Shown piece after piece: positions 33,006 through 41,717 of a DNA stretch of 46,567 nt. Positions within the stretch are counted from its first letter, which is position 1. Each line of letters starts with the position of its first letter. Source of the stretch: DATAVB01 sp040414495 (GTDB lineage Bacteria > Actinomycetota > Actinomycetes > Mycobacteriales > QHCD01); contig JBEDUI010000189.1 of the NCBI GenBank assembly GCA_040414495.1, positions 1 to 46,567 of the forward strand, written 5' to 3'. The position numbers and the translations under genes were made by a program. The notes under the pieces were generated by a model. It was not told the origin of the DNA and searched no databases. It was given only the letters and a program-made list of their open reading frames with translations.

Positions 33006-33034
33006 TTGTGTTGCTCTACGTGGGTGGGACAATT
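33006..33034 (+). promoter_or_regulatory. Promoter of a probably leaderless transcript
   Basis: TTGTGT (33006-33011), a 17-bp spacer and ACAATT (33029-33034) place transcription start at or next to the GTG at 33040. There is no ribosome binding site, so leaderless translation, common in actinobacteria, is likely. Confidence 0.5.
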
Positions 33035-33039
33035 GACGC

Positions 33040-33303
33040 GTGACCACAATTCGAGTGGCGTGTGCGACCTGCGGCGATGTGGAAGTGGACATCGAGTCCG
33101 CCCACCTGATACTCGGGCTGCGTCGGAACGAGCCGTCGAACGTCCTTGAGTTCCCTTGTCCCACTTGCTCTCGACCTCAGCAATTACCGGTTGGTGAGCG
33201 CGCGACTCGTCTGCTTGGGCGTGCTGGCGTTACGGTCACCGCGTCATTCCCGTCTGGCGACCGGACGGCGGGCGACGGCGCAAGCGCTCGCGACGTTACC
33301 TGA
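33040..33303 (+). CDS. Small zinc-ribbon protein
   Basis: An 87-residue protein with two Cys pairs, C8-x2-C11 (VACATCGDVEVD) and C40-x2-C43 (FPCPTCSRP), which should bind one zinc. The layout matches a widespread short actinobacterial protein of unknown role that begins with a CxxCGDVEL-type knuckle. The C-terminal 25 residues look disordered. The start is a GTG that probably opens a leaderless message. Confidence 0.75.
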   Translation: MTTIRVACATCGDVEVDIESAHLILGLRRNEPSNVLEFPCPTCSRPQQLPVGERATRLLGRAGVTVTASFPSGDRTAGDGASARDVT

Positions 33304-33352
33304 CGTTCACCGGCAATTTCAGCTCGGGCCATCGGGCGTTCACCCACCGTTT

Positions 33353-33373
33353 ATACTACGGCGGCCGTAGTAT
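33353..33373. promoter_or_regulatory. 21-bp perfect operator palindrome upstream of the glycan operon
   Basis: Arms ATACTACGG and CCGTAGTAT flank CGG. TATACT (33352-33357), a good -10 element, overlaps its left edge, so a bound protein would cover the transcription start. The TACTAC/GTAGTA core recalls BlaI/MecI-type sites. The 130-nt leader to 33503 has no gene. No matching regulator is encoded nearby. Confidence 0.65.
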
Positions 33374-33502
33374 TTGCCGTATCCAAGTTGCGTCGCTCGC
33401 GGGCTTTCTCAGCCACGGCGACAACGTAGTGTTACTCGCCAAATCCGGGTGGTTACCTGCGGGGGCGGGTGACTGGGGGGCCCGGTCCATATTGGGGGGT
33501 CC

Positions 33503-35896
33503 GTGGCAAAACACGGTATGGACTTGGATATCGATGTAACCGTAATTGTTCCAACGCGCAACGAAGCCGGAAATGTCGCGTCATTAGTGGCCGGTCTGCA
33601 CGCGGCTTTGGGGGAATATCGAGCCGAAATTCTGTTTGTCGACGACAGCGATGATGGCACGCCGCAAGTGGTCGCCCAGGTCGCGGCTGAATCCGCGCGG
33701 CCGATCCGGCTCATCCACCGGCGTGCTGGAGAGCGGGCTGGTGGGCTTGGATCCGCTGTAGTACAGGGATTGCGGGCGGCTGCCGGCGAGTGGGCCGTTG
33801 TCATGGACGGCGATCTGCAGCATCCGCCGGATGAGGTACCCGCTCTGATCGCGGCGGGCCGACGCGACCGCGCCGACATTGTCGTAGCGAGCAGACATAT
33901 TGGCAGTGGCAGCGCGGCGGGCTTGAGTTCGGCGGTGCGGCGGGCCGTTTCGAACGGGGCTACCGCGCTGAGCAAGGCGGTTTTTCCGATCCGGTTGCGC
34001 GGTTGCACCGATCCTATGAGCGGCTTTTTCGCCGTGCGGCCCGACCGGCTGGACCTGGATCGGCTGCATCCCAAGGGTTTCAAGATCCTGCTCGAAATTC
34101 TCGCCCGGTCGCGGCGGCTGCGAGTACGTGAACACCCGTTTGCTTTTGGTGTGCGGCACAGCGGAGACAGCAAGGCGACCTGGCGTGAGGGTGCGTTGTT
34201 CGTCCGCCGGCTGATCGGGTTGCGACTGGCGACGTTGCTTGGTGGTCGTCGTATTGCCACGATTTCCGCTTTTCTTGCCGTTGGGCTGTCCGGGATCGCC
34301 GTAAACAATGCGGCTTTGTGGTTTCTCGCCCACCCACTCAACACGGGGCTGCTGCTCGCCGCGCTGCTTGCGACGCAGGTCTCAACGACATGGAACTTCA
34401 TTCTCAGCGACCGCCTGGTATTTCGCGGACCGAAAGCCCGCAGTGGCGTGGTGCGTTACCTCGGCTTCGCGGGGATCAACAATGCGGCGCTGCTCGCTCG
34501 GCTGCCGTTGCTGTACCTGCTGGTGCATCACACCGCGCTCGGTGACCTGGCCGCCAACACGCTAACTCTGGCGCTGGTGTTCGTTGTGCGCTTCGCCGTA
34601 TCCGATTTAGTGCTCTTCGTCAGGGGGGATGGCATGACCGCGACCGCGGAACGAACGAACGCCTCGGAGCCGAATGACCTGGATGGCACCGGTCACGGCC
34701 TACCAGAGAAACGACGATTCGGCCCGGTCGACCTGGTCATTGACCTGCGACAGGACCGCGGACCAGACACACGCCTTCGCGGGGCGACAACGATATGGCG
34801 CTACGACGTGCACGGCATTGTACGTATCGACTCCGCCGTACGGCTTCCCGAACTCGAGTGGTTCCGCACGTCGGATCTCGCGGTGCCGGACATCGTAATC
34901 CGGACTGGCCAATTGGCTGACAGCCAGATTCGGCGACGCGCTCGCGTCACCCAGTACGCGCTCTTCCCGGGGGTGTCCTACCAGGAGCAGCTGGGCCGAT
35001 TCGGATCCGATTTCTTTGTCGAAATGACCGACAATATCCAGGTAGTGGTCGGACCGATGCTCGCCCGCTCACCGCACGTCCTCTACACCAACGTCGTGGA
35101 GGCCCTGCTGCGCTTTGTGCTGGTGTCACGCGGATTCATGCTGTTGCATTCGGCTTGCCTCGAGCTGGACGGTCGTGGCGTCCTGCTCTCTGCCCTCACC
35201 GACACCGGCAAGACCGGCACGATCCTGCGGCTGCTTCGAGAGAACCCGAGCCGATTCCTGTCCGACGACATGACCATCCTGGACGGCACCGGGGCCGCGC
35301 GTTGCTATCCGAAGCCGCTCACGATCAGCCAGCACACGCTGCGCGCCGTGCAAGCCGGCGACCTATCGCGAAAAGAGTGGCGGCGGCTGCGCGTGCAGAG
35401 CCGCGTTCACTCGAAGCAGGGGCGGGGTGTCGGGACACGATTGGGTGAGCTGAACCTCCCGATCATGACGCTGAATGCGGTTACCCAGCTCATCGTTCCG
35501 CCACCGAAGTACGAGGTCGACCGGCTCGTGCCCTGTGAGCACACCACCTCGACGAGCGTTGCGGAAATGTTCGTCATCGAGCGGGGTGGGTTCGCCCTTT
35601 CCGACATCGACCCGGCGGACCTGTTCGACGAGCTGATCGCCAATACCGACGACGCCTACGGGTTTCCGCCATTCCGCTATTTCGCACCTGCGTTGGTGGT
35701 AGGGGGTGCCGCCTACGAGGAGCTGCGCGCGGAGGAGCGGCGCATCCTCGTGAGCGCCATGGGCGGTGTGCGGGCCCGTCGCCTGGCGACGCCGGACTTC
35801 ACCTGGGCTGATCACATTCCACGGCTGGCGGCCGACGGCCGCGATTCCGGTGAGTTCCGGCCATCCGGTGCGATCCCACAGACCGAGCCGGGGTGA
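33503..35896 (+). CDS. Fusion of polyprenyl-phosphate-mannose-synthase-like GT2, GtrA membrane domain and HPr-kinase-like domain
   Basis: A 797-residue three-part protein. Residues 9-240: GT-A glycosyltransferase 2 of the DPM1 type (VTVIVPTRNEAGNVASLV, FVDDSDDGT, metal site MDGDLQHPPDEV at 101-112, GCTDPMSGFFAVR, PKGFKILLEIL). Residues 252-375: GtrA-type domain with four helices (WNFILSDRLVF typical). Residues 405-770: domain like HPr kinase or related P-loop kinases (LLHSACLELDGRGVLLSAL, TDTGKT 566-571, FLSDDMTIL), with Ala where the P-loop has its first Gly. It should make a polyprenyl-phosphate sugar and help it across the membrane; the kinase-like part is unexplained. GTG 33503 follows a G-rich site. 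Confidence 0.85.
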   Translation: MAKHGMDLDIDVTVIVPTRNEAGNVASLVAGLHAALGEYRAEILFVDDSDDGTPQVVAQVAAESARPIRLIHRRAGERAGGLGSAVVQGLRAAAGEWAVVMDGDLQHPPDEVPALIAAGRRDRADIVVASRHIGSGSAAGLSSAVRRAVSNGATALSKAVFPIRLRGCTDPMSGFFAVRPDRLDLDRLHPKGFKILLEILARSRRLRVREHPFAFGVRHSGDSKATWREGALFVRRLIGLRLATLLGGRRIATISAFLAVGLSGIAVNNAALWFLAHPLNTGLLLAALLATQVSTTWNFILSDRLVFRGPKARSGVVRYLGFAGINNAALLARLPLLYLLVHHTALGDLAANTLTLALVFVVRFAVSDLVLFVRGDGMTATAERTNASEPNDLDGTGHGLPEKRRFGPVDLVIDLRQDRGPDTRLRGATTIWRYDVHGIVRIDSAVRLPELEWFRTSDLAVPDIVIRTGQLADSQIRRRARVTQYALFPGVSYQEQLGRFGSDFFVEMTDNIQVVVGPMLARSPHVLYTNVVEALLRFVLVSRGFMLLHSACLELDGRGVLLSALTDTGKTGTILRLLRENPSRFLSDDMTILDGTGAARCYPKPLTISQHTLRAVQAGDLSRKEWRRLRVQSRVHSKQGRGVGTRLGELNLPIMTLNAVTQLIVPPPKYEVDRLVPCEHTTSTSVAEMFVIERGGFALSDIDPADLFDELIANTDDAYGFPPFRYFAPALVVGGAAYEELRAEERRILVSAMGGVRARRLATPDFTWADHIPRLAADGRDSGEFRPSGAIPQTEPG

Positions 35897-38460
35897 AACG
35901 GATGCCCAAAAGGAGTATGCGCAGAAGCAGACTGCTCATAGCGGCCCTCGCCGTCCTGATTGGATCGGCGTTTGTTTCGACACCGGCTTTCGCCGCGTCA
36001 TCGAGCCCGTCCGCGGTCGCGTACGACGCGCATCTGACACGGGCGCCGTATCTCACCGACCTGGTCGGCTTGCACGTCGCGATCAACTTCGCCACCGACC
36101 AGTCCGGCACGACGGCTAGCGTCAAGTACGGAGCGGTCGACGGAAGCGGCGGCTGCACGCCGTCGACGACCGCGACGCCGTCTCGGGTCACGGTCACCGT
36201 TGGGGCCGTCCGCGAGTACCAGTGGACGGCACGGTTGACCTTGCCGGCGACCGGTGCGTACTGCTACCGGGTCTTCCTCGGCACCACCGACCTGCTTGCG
36301 GGCAACGCGAGTCCGCGATTCACCACACAGGTGGCGGTTGGCGACACCTCCGGCTTCACTTTCGATGTGCTCGGCGACTGGGGTCAGGTCGGCACCGATG
36401 GCACGAATCCGGACCAGTCCAACCTGATGAAGCAGATCGCGGGCAGCGGCGCGCGGTTCCTCGTGACGGTTGGCGATAACGGCTACCCGAATGGCAGCCA
36501 GATCAATTACGGAGACCTGCAGCAGACCGGAGCCAGCACCAGCGCGATCTTCGGCCCAAGCATGTGGACCGTGCCGGGCTCGAGCATTCCGATCTTCACC
36601 GCCGCGGGAAATCATGGGCTCAGCGGCACGACGCATACCGATATCACCACCTGGACCCAGGACAACGCGGTCGCCAGCTCCGGTGGTCGCTATCAGAATG
36701 ACGTTTACTGCTGTGTCAACGGCAGTACGTCGGCCAACTATGGCAGCGAGTGGTACGCCTTCAACGCCGGCAATGCACGCTTCTATGTTCTCGACTCGGC
36801 GTGGGGGGACACGAACGGCGGCAACGCGACGCCGTACGCGAACGACGCGGCGGCGCATTTTGCGCCCGGCACACCGGAATACACGTGGCTACTGAACGAC
36901 CTGCGGACACACCCGACACAGCTGAAGTTCGCGTTCTTTCACTATCCGCTGCATTCGGATAACAAGTCCCAGCCGTCCGACACGTATCTCGACGGCGCGG
37001 CGAACCTCGAGGGTTTGCTCGGGTCGCACGGTGTGCAGGTGGTCTTCAACGGCCACGCGCACATCTACGAGCGCAATAACCCGACCGCCAGCGGAATGCC
37101 GATCAGCTACGTCACCGGCGGCGGCGGTTCGACCCTCGAACCCATGGACGGCACCTGCGGCAGCTATGACGCGTACGCCGTCGGATGGTCGCCATCGAAG
37201 CTCAAGGGTTCGGCCTGTGGCAGCGCGCGCCCACCGAGCTCGGCGGCGAACGTCTTCCACTTCCTCAAGGTCACCGTGACGGGCGCGTCCGTGACGGTGA
37301 CGCCGGTCGACTCGTTGGGCAATGTCTTCGACGCGCACACCTATAAGTTCCAGGTGCCGCCGGACACCTACCTCGACTCCACGCCGCCGATCGGTACGAG
37401 CTCGACTTCCGCGGCGTTCAGCTTCCACGCGAGCGACAGCCCGGCGACGTTCACCTGCAAGCTCGACAGTGGCACCGCGACGAGCTGCACCAGCCCGAAA
37501 AGTTACAGCGGCCTGTCCGAGGGGACCCACACCGTCGCGGTGACCGCCACCGTCAAGGGCCAGGCGGACCCGACGCCCGCGACGTACACCTGGACAGTCG
37601 ATGCCACGGCGCCGGCACCACCAACAAACCTGACGGCGGTTGCGGCGTCGCCATTCGACGTGAATCTGCACTGGACCACCGCGACCGACAACACCGGCGT
37701 GACCGGATACCGGATCTACCGCGATGGTCAGTTGCTACGCGAGGTCGGTGCGGTCACCTCGTTCAGCGACGCCGTGCTCGGGTCGTCGACACACGCGTAC
37801 GCGGTGACCGCGATTGACGTCGCGGGCAACGAGTCGGCTCGCAGTACCGCCGTATCAGTCACCACTCCCGCGCCGGCGACGCCAATATTCGCCGACGGCT
37901 TCGAATCCGGTGACCTGTCGGCCTGGAGCAGCAAGGCCGGGCTGGTCGTGGAGAGCACCACCGTCCACACCGGCCACTACGCCGTGGAGGGCAACTCCAC
38001 CAGCGGCAACACGTTCGCCAAGAAGACGCTGCCATCGACATACCCGGACGGGTACGCACGGGTGGCCTTCGATGTTGTCGCGCAGTCGGCACCGGTCAAC
38101 CTGCTGCGGTTGCGCACGCAGGCGGGCACTTCGATCGGCTACCTCTATGTCGACACCACCGGCGTACTCGGATTCCACAACGACACCCTCGGCACGAACA
38201 CCCTGAGTGGCGTGGCACCGGGCGATGGCTGGCACGTACTCGAACTGCACATCGGTGTCGACAGCTCGCCGGGTACGGCAACCGGCACGGTCCAGGTGTG
38301 GCTGGACAACGCGCTGGTGAGCACTCTGTCCAACTCGGCGGTCGACGTCGGCGCAACCCCGATCGGCGGCCTACAGATCGGCGACGTGCAGGCCGGCAGA
38401 TCCTATGACGTTCTGCTCGACGACGCGGCGTTCAGCAGCGCACGGATCGGGATCTCGTGA
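35893..38460 (+). CDS. Secreted purple-acid-phosphatase-like metallophosphatase with FN3 and lectin-like modules
   Basis: An 855-residue exported protein. The signal peptide is basic then hydrophobic (RRSRLLIAALAVLIGSAFVS) with likely cleavage after AFA (34). An N-terminal FN-like domain (45-148) precedes the metallophosphatase (157-450). Ligand motifs are GDWG (D162), GDNGY (D195), GNH (N240, H241), FHYP (H350) and GHAH (H388, H390). Then come a small beta domain (470-575), an FN3 domain (578-670) and a concanavalin-like jelly-roll (about 675-855) starting FADGFESGDLSAW. GTG 35893 overlaps the previous stop (GTGA). It could strip phosphate from surface glycans or other phosphoesters. Confidence 0.88.
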   Translation: MKRMPKRSMRRSRLLIAALAVLIGSAFVSTPAFAASSSPSAVAYDAHLTRAPYLTDLVGLHVAINFATDQSGTTASVKYGAVDGSGGCTPSTTATPSRVTVTVGAVREYQWTARLTLPATGAYCYRVFLGTTDLLAGNASPRFTTQVAVGDTSGFTFDVLGDWGQVGTDGTNPDQSNLMKQIAGSGARFLVTVGDNGYPNGSQINYGDLQQTGASTSAIFGPSMWTVPGSSIPIFTAAGNHGLSGTTHTDITTWTQDNAVASSGGRYQNDVYCCVNGSTSANYGSEWYAFNAGNARFYVLDSAWGDTNGGNATPYANDAAAHFAPGTPEYTWLLNDLRTHPTQLKFAFFHYPLHSDNKSQPSDTYLDGAANLEGLLGSHGVQVVFNGHAHIYERNNPTASGMPISYVTGGGGSTLEPMDGTCGSYDAYAVGWSPSKLKGSACGSARPPSSAANVFHFLKVTVTGASVTVTPVDSLGNVFDAHTYKFQVPPDTYLDSTPPIGTSSTSAAFSFHASDSPATFTCKLDSGTATSCTSPKSYSGLSEGTHTVAVTATVKGQADPTPATYTWTVDATAPAPPTNLTAVAASPFDVNLHWTTATDNTGVTGYRIYRDGQLLREVGAVTSFSDAVLGSSTHAYAVTAIDVAGNESARSTAVSVTTPAPATPIFADGFESGDLSAWSSKAGLVVESTTVHTGHYAVEGNSTSGNTFAKKTLPSTYPDGYARVAFDVVAQSAPVNLLRLRTQAGTSIGYLYVDTTGVLGFHNDTLGTNTLSGVAPGDGWHVLELHIGVDSSPGTATGTVQVWLDNALVSTLSNSAVDVGATPIGGLQIGDVQAGRSYDVLLDDAAFSSARIGIS

Positions 38461-40199
38461 CAGCTGAGACTCAGGAGGAGCAACCACAGCAGGAACAGAA
38501 CGCCCCCGCAAGGACGGTCGTCGCCGCGGCTTTGAAAGTCCCCCGGGCCGCGGTGACGACTCCTTTGCGGACACGTCTGACGCTGGCGCGCCTCGTGCTG
38601 GCCGCGGCGCTCGCCGGCGGGGCCGCCCTGCGATTCGTCGGCCTGGGCCGGGTCGGACTCAACAGCGACGAGGCGGTGTACGCCGCGCAGGCAGCGTCGC
38701 TGGCCAAGAATCCGCACTTCACCGCCATTTTCCCCGTGGTGCGGGCCCACCCACTGCTCGTCCAGATGCTGGCTTCGCCGCTCTACGCCGCTGGGCGACC
38801 CGACACGGTGGGGCGCTATATCGTGGCGGCTTTCGGGCTCGGGACGGTCGGCCTGGTGTACCTGGCTGGCCGGATCCTCTACGGGGCGCGGGTCGGCGCT
38901 GCCGCGGCGCTCTTGCTCGCGGTAATGCCCTATCACGTAATGCTCAGCCGCCAGTTTCTCCTCGACGGCCCGATGACCTTCTTCACCACCGCCGCGCTCG
39001 TCTGCATCGCGAAGGCGGTGAAAAGCGCGGCGCCCCGTTGGTTCGTCGCCGCCGGCGCCTGCCTCGGAGCAGCGGCGTTGTGCAAGGAAACCGGTCTCGT
39101 ACTCGCGGTGGCTGCGCTCGTGTTTCTGTGTGTGTACGCACGCGCATGGCGCCCGCGCCGGTACATCGTCGCCGCCGGCGCGGTGACACTCGCGCTGACG
39201 GCGGCCTACCCCGCCATAACCGCGCACGCCGGCGGCGGACGGGGCGGACACTCCTACCTGCTGTGGCAACTGACCCGGCAACCGAACCACGATTTCGGCT
39301 TTTACCCGGCCATTGTCGGGGCCGCGGTTGGCTTCGTACTGCTCGTCGTCGCGGCTGTCGGGCTGCTGATCCGCCGGCCGAATTCCTGGCGTGAGACGTT
39401 GCTGCTGTCGTGGATCCTGGTGCCGGTAGCGTACTTCGAGCTGTGGCCGGTCAAGGGGTTCGCCTACCTCCTGCCCATCGCGCCCGCTCTCGCACTCGTG
39501 GCCGCCCGCGGCATCGGAGCGATAGCCCATATCGGGCCGGCAGTTCGGCGCCGGGTCAGTACGGGACTCAGCGTCGCGTTCGCCGTTGTCTGTACGGCGA
39601 TGCTGGTCGTCCCGGCGGCGCAGTCATTAGCGGGGACACCGCGGGGACTCGCCGGCGCGGGCGGGACACCGGGGGGCCGGGAGACCGGGCAGTGGATCGC
39701 GACCCACGTTCCGCCGACCGCGCGGATGATCACCATCGGGCCGTCGATGGCCAATCTCATCCGCTACTACAGCGGACGGCGCGCTGACGGCTTGTCGGTC
39801 AGCCCTAATCCGCTACACCGCAACCCGTCGTACGAACCGATCATCAACCCCGATGCGGCGCTGCGGGACGGGACCTACCAGTACATCGTGTGGGACGCAG
39901 TGTCGGCCGACCGCTCGAACCGGTTTTCGCAGCAGGCTTCCTCGCTGGCCTCGCGCTTCCACGCCCGTACCGTGCATGTCGAACGTGCCTCGGACGGCCG
40001 CGCGCTCGTGGCCGTCTACCGCGTCCAGGTCGCGCACACCAGGTACGGCATCGCGAATCCGGCACCGACGGCCACGGTCCGGCAGCCGGGCAGCACCACC
40101 CTCTATATCGACTATTCGCTCTGCTGCGCGTTCGTACTGGCGATTCTCGGCTGGGCGGCCGTTCCGCGGCGACGTCGCGCGAAGGAGGGTACGTCGTGA
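38457..40199 (+). CDS. Membrane glycosyltransferase of the GT39/ArnT (PMT) superfamily
   Basis: A 580-residue integral membrane protein with about 11 helices. The hallmark acidic pair in the first extracytoplasmic loop is D71-E72 (GLNSDEAVYAAQAASL), followed by VRAHPLLVQMLASPLY and VMPYHVMLSRQFLLDGPMTF, as in lipid-phosphate-sugar-using GT-C enzymes. GPSMANLIRYYSGRR and the extracytoplasmic C-terminal part precede a final helix (YSLCCAFVLAILGWAAV). It should transfer a sugar from a polyprenyl-phosphate donor, plausibly the product of the GT at 33503. GTG 38457 overlaps the previous stop. Confidence 0.87.
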   Translation: MTAETQEEQPQQEQNAPARTVVAAALKVPRAAVTTPLRTRLTLARLVLAAALAGGAALRFVGLGRVGLNSDEAVYAAQAASLAKNPHFTAIFPVVRAHPLLVQMLASPLYAAGRPDTVGRYIVAAFGLGTVGLVYLAGRILYGARVGAAAALLLAVMPYHVMLSRQFLLDGPMTFFTTAALVCIAKAVKSAAPRWFVAAGACLGAAALCKETGLVLAVAALVFLCVYARAWRPRRYIVAAGAVTLALTAAYPAITAHAGGGRGGHSYLLWQLTRQPNHDFGFYPAIVGAAVGFVLLVVAAVGLLIRRPNSWRETLLLSWILVPVAYFELWPVKGFAYLLPIAPALALVAARGIGAIAHIGPAVRRRVSTGLSVAFAVVCTAMLVVPAAQSLAGTPRGLAGAGGTPGGRETGQWIATHVPPTARMITIGPSMANLIRYYSGRRADGLSVSPNPLHRNPSYEPIINPDAALRDGTYQYIVWDAVSADRSNRFSQQASSLASRFHARTVHVERASDGRALVAVYRVQVAHTRYGIANPAPTATVRQPGSTTLYIDYSLCCAFVLAILGWAAVPRRRRAKEGTS

Positions 40200-41716
40200 C
40201 CGCGGGCCGACTCCGGGCCGCTGCCGCCGCGCTTGTTGCTCTCCTCGTTTTGGGGCTGGGATGGATGCCCGCGCTGGCCGACACCAGCGGGACCGTGCAC
40301 CTGCAAACGGTGCCCGCCCTCGCCGGCGTCCGGCTGGCTGTCGGTACCCATGTCGTGACGACCGGCCCCGACGGCAGCGCCTCCGTAAAAGTGGCGAGTC
40401 TCAACGGCATCGCAAAGTCGGTGACACTGGCCAATTCGCAGGTGACCCAGTCAACGCAGGTCCGGCTTTCCCGCGTGGCGATCCTGCCGCATGCCGCGCA
40501 GCACGTGAGTAACTTGCAGGTCGGGCTTGTCGTCACCTCGACCGTGCAGCTCGGAATTGATTCCGGGCAGACCGGCGTACCGATCTCGTCGATCCGATCG
40601 ATCCGGTTGCACTCGGCGAGCGGTGAGGTCCGGACGATCGATCCGCGGCGGTCGCCGCGGATCGCGTTGCTCGCTCGTCAGCCAAGGCTGATCCACAACA
40701 CGCTCACCGCGCAGACCGTGACCTGGTCAGTCGACAGCATCGGCGCCGCGCCCGGCGTCGCCGTCACCTCGGCCCAGCCGCGATTCGACCCGTTCGGTGC
40801 GGCAACTTGGAATCTCCAGCTACGTCCGGTCGCCGGCACCGTACATATTCAGACCGTGCCCGCGACCGCCGGAGTCAGCTTCGTGCTCGACGACGTGGTC
40901 GCCACTACCGATCGAGACGGCACCGCGACCGCCGCCGTCGACGACCTGAGCGACGTGTATTCCCGGCTGAAACTGGCAGACCGCGCTGCCGGCGATCTGC
41001 GCGTGGACCTCCTCAAGGCGACCCGGGCCAGATCCACGGCGCGCCGCGAACGCAACATCGTCGCCGCGCTCGCGGTAGATCGCCCAGTCCGTCTGCATTT
41101 CGTCGACGGGAACGGGCACCAGGTGCCCATCGACCAGGTCTCCACTGTGTGGCTACAAGCCGACGGACGGATCGTGCGGCGCAGCGGGACCGACCTGTCC
41201 GCCCCGATCATGCTGCGGTCGGCGGAGGCGAAGCTGGCCCGGAACAGGTGGCAGGTCCATCGACTGACGTACGCGATCAGGTCGGCCACGATCAACGGCA
41301 GCGAGGCCGCTTTCACCGGACAACAGCACTTCCAGCCCGTCTCGGCGGGCGTGTGGCGAATTCGACTCGCCGTGTTCCAGGTGACGGTCGTCGCGCACGA
41401 CGCGCTCTTTGGCGAGCGGGTCACCTCTCACGTGACGGTGACGCGCCCCGACGGCAGCCAGTACAGCCGTCAGTTGGCGGCCAGCGGCGCCCCGGCGACG
41501 CTGGATTCGGTGGTGCGCGGCGATTACCGCCTGCGCTTCAGTGCCGCGATTGTCGGCAGCACAACGCCGGTGCATATCTCGCGTAACGACAGCTTCGACA
41601 TCCGCGTCGTGACATCCATCGACGCCGCGGCCGTCGGAGGCGTGGTCGCGCTCCTGGCTGCGGCCGCGATCTATGGCGCGATACGCGTCGCACGACGTGA
41701 GGCAGGAGGCGACTGA
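40196..41716 (+). CDS. Exported membrane-anchored protein with duplicated beta domain, unknown family
   Basis: A 506-residue protein with a signal peptide (LRAAAAALVALLVLGLGWMP, likely cut after ALA) and a C-terminal helix (AVGGVVALLAAAAIYGAI) followed by RVARRE. It is therefore anchored with most of its mass outside. Two related segments open the extracellular part and its middle: GTVHLQTVPALAGVRLAVG and GTVHIQTVPATAGVSFVLD. Both continue with a DG-x-(A/T)-x-V turn, like PEGA or CnaB-type surface domains. No catalytic motif is seen. GTG 40196 overlaps the previous stop. Likely role: scaffold, glycan acceptor or glycan binder for its operon partners. Confidence 0.8.
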   Translation: MTAGRLRAAAAALVALLVLGLGWMPALADTSGTVHLQTVPALAGVRLAVGTHVVTTGPDGSASVKVASLNGIAKSVTLANSQVTQSTQVRLSRVAILPHAAQHVSNLQVGLVVTSTVQLGIDSGQTGVPISSIRSIRLHSASGEVRTIDPRRSPRIALLARQPRLIHNTLTAQTVTWSVDSIGAAPGVAVTSAQPRFDPFGAATWNLQLRPVAGTVHIQTVPATAGVSFVLDDVVATTDRDGTATAAVDDLSDVYSRLKLADRAAGDLRVDLLKATRARSTARRERNIVAALAVDRPVRLHFVDGNGHQVPIDQVSTVWLQADGRIVRRSGTDLSAPIMLRSAEAKLARNRWQVHRLTYAIRSATINGSEAAFTGQQHFQPVSAGVWRIRLAVFQVTVVAHDALFGERVTSHVTVTRPDGSQYSRQLAASGAPATLDSVVRGDYRLRFSAAIVGSTTPVHISRNDSFDIRVVTSIDAAAVGGVVALLAAAAIYGAIRVARREAGGD

Positions 41717-41717
41717 C

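Noticed and set aside
32658..33039. tRNA or integrase as an explanation for the bracketed block
   Set aside because: No tRNA-like arms, T-loop sequence or recombinase motif found on either strand between the left repeat and the zinc-ribbon gene.
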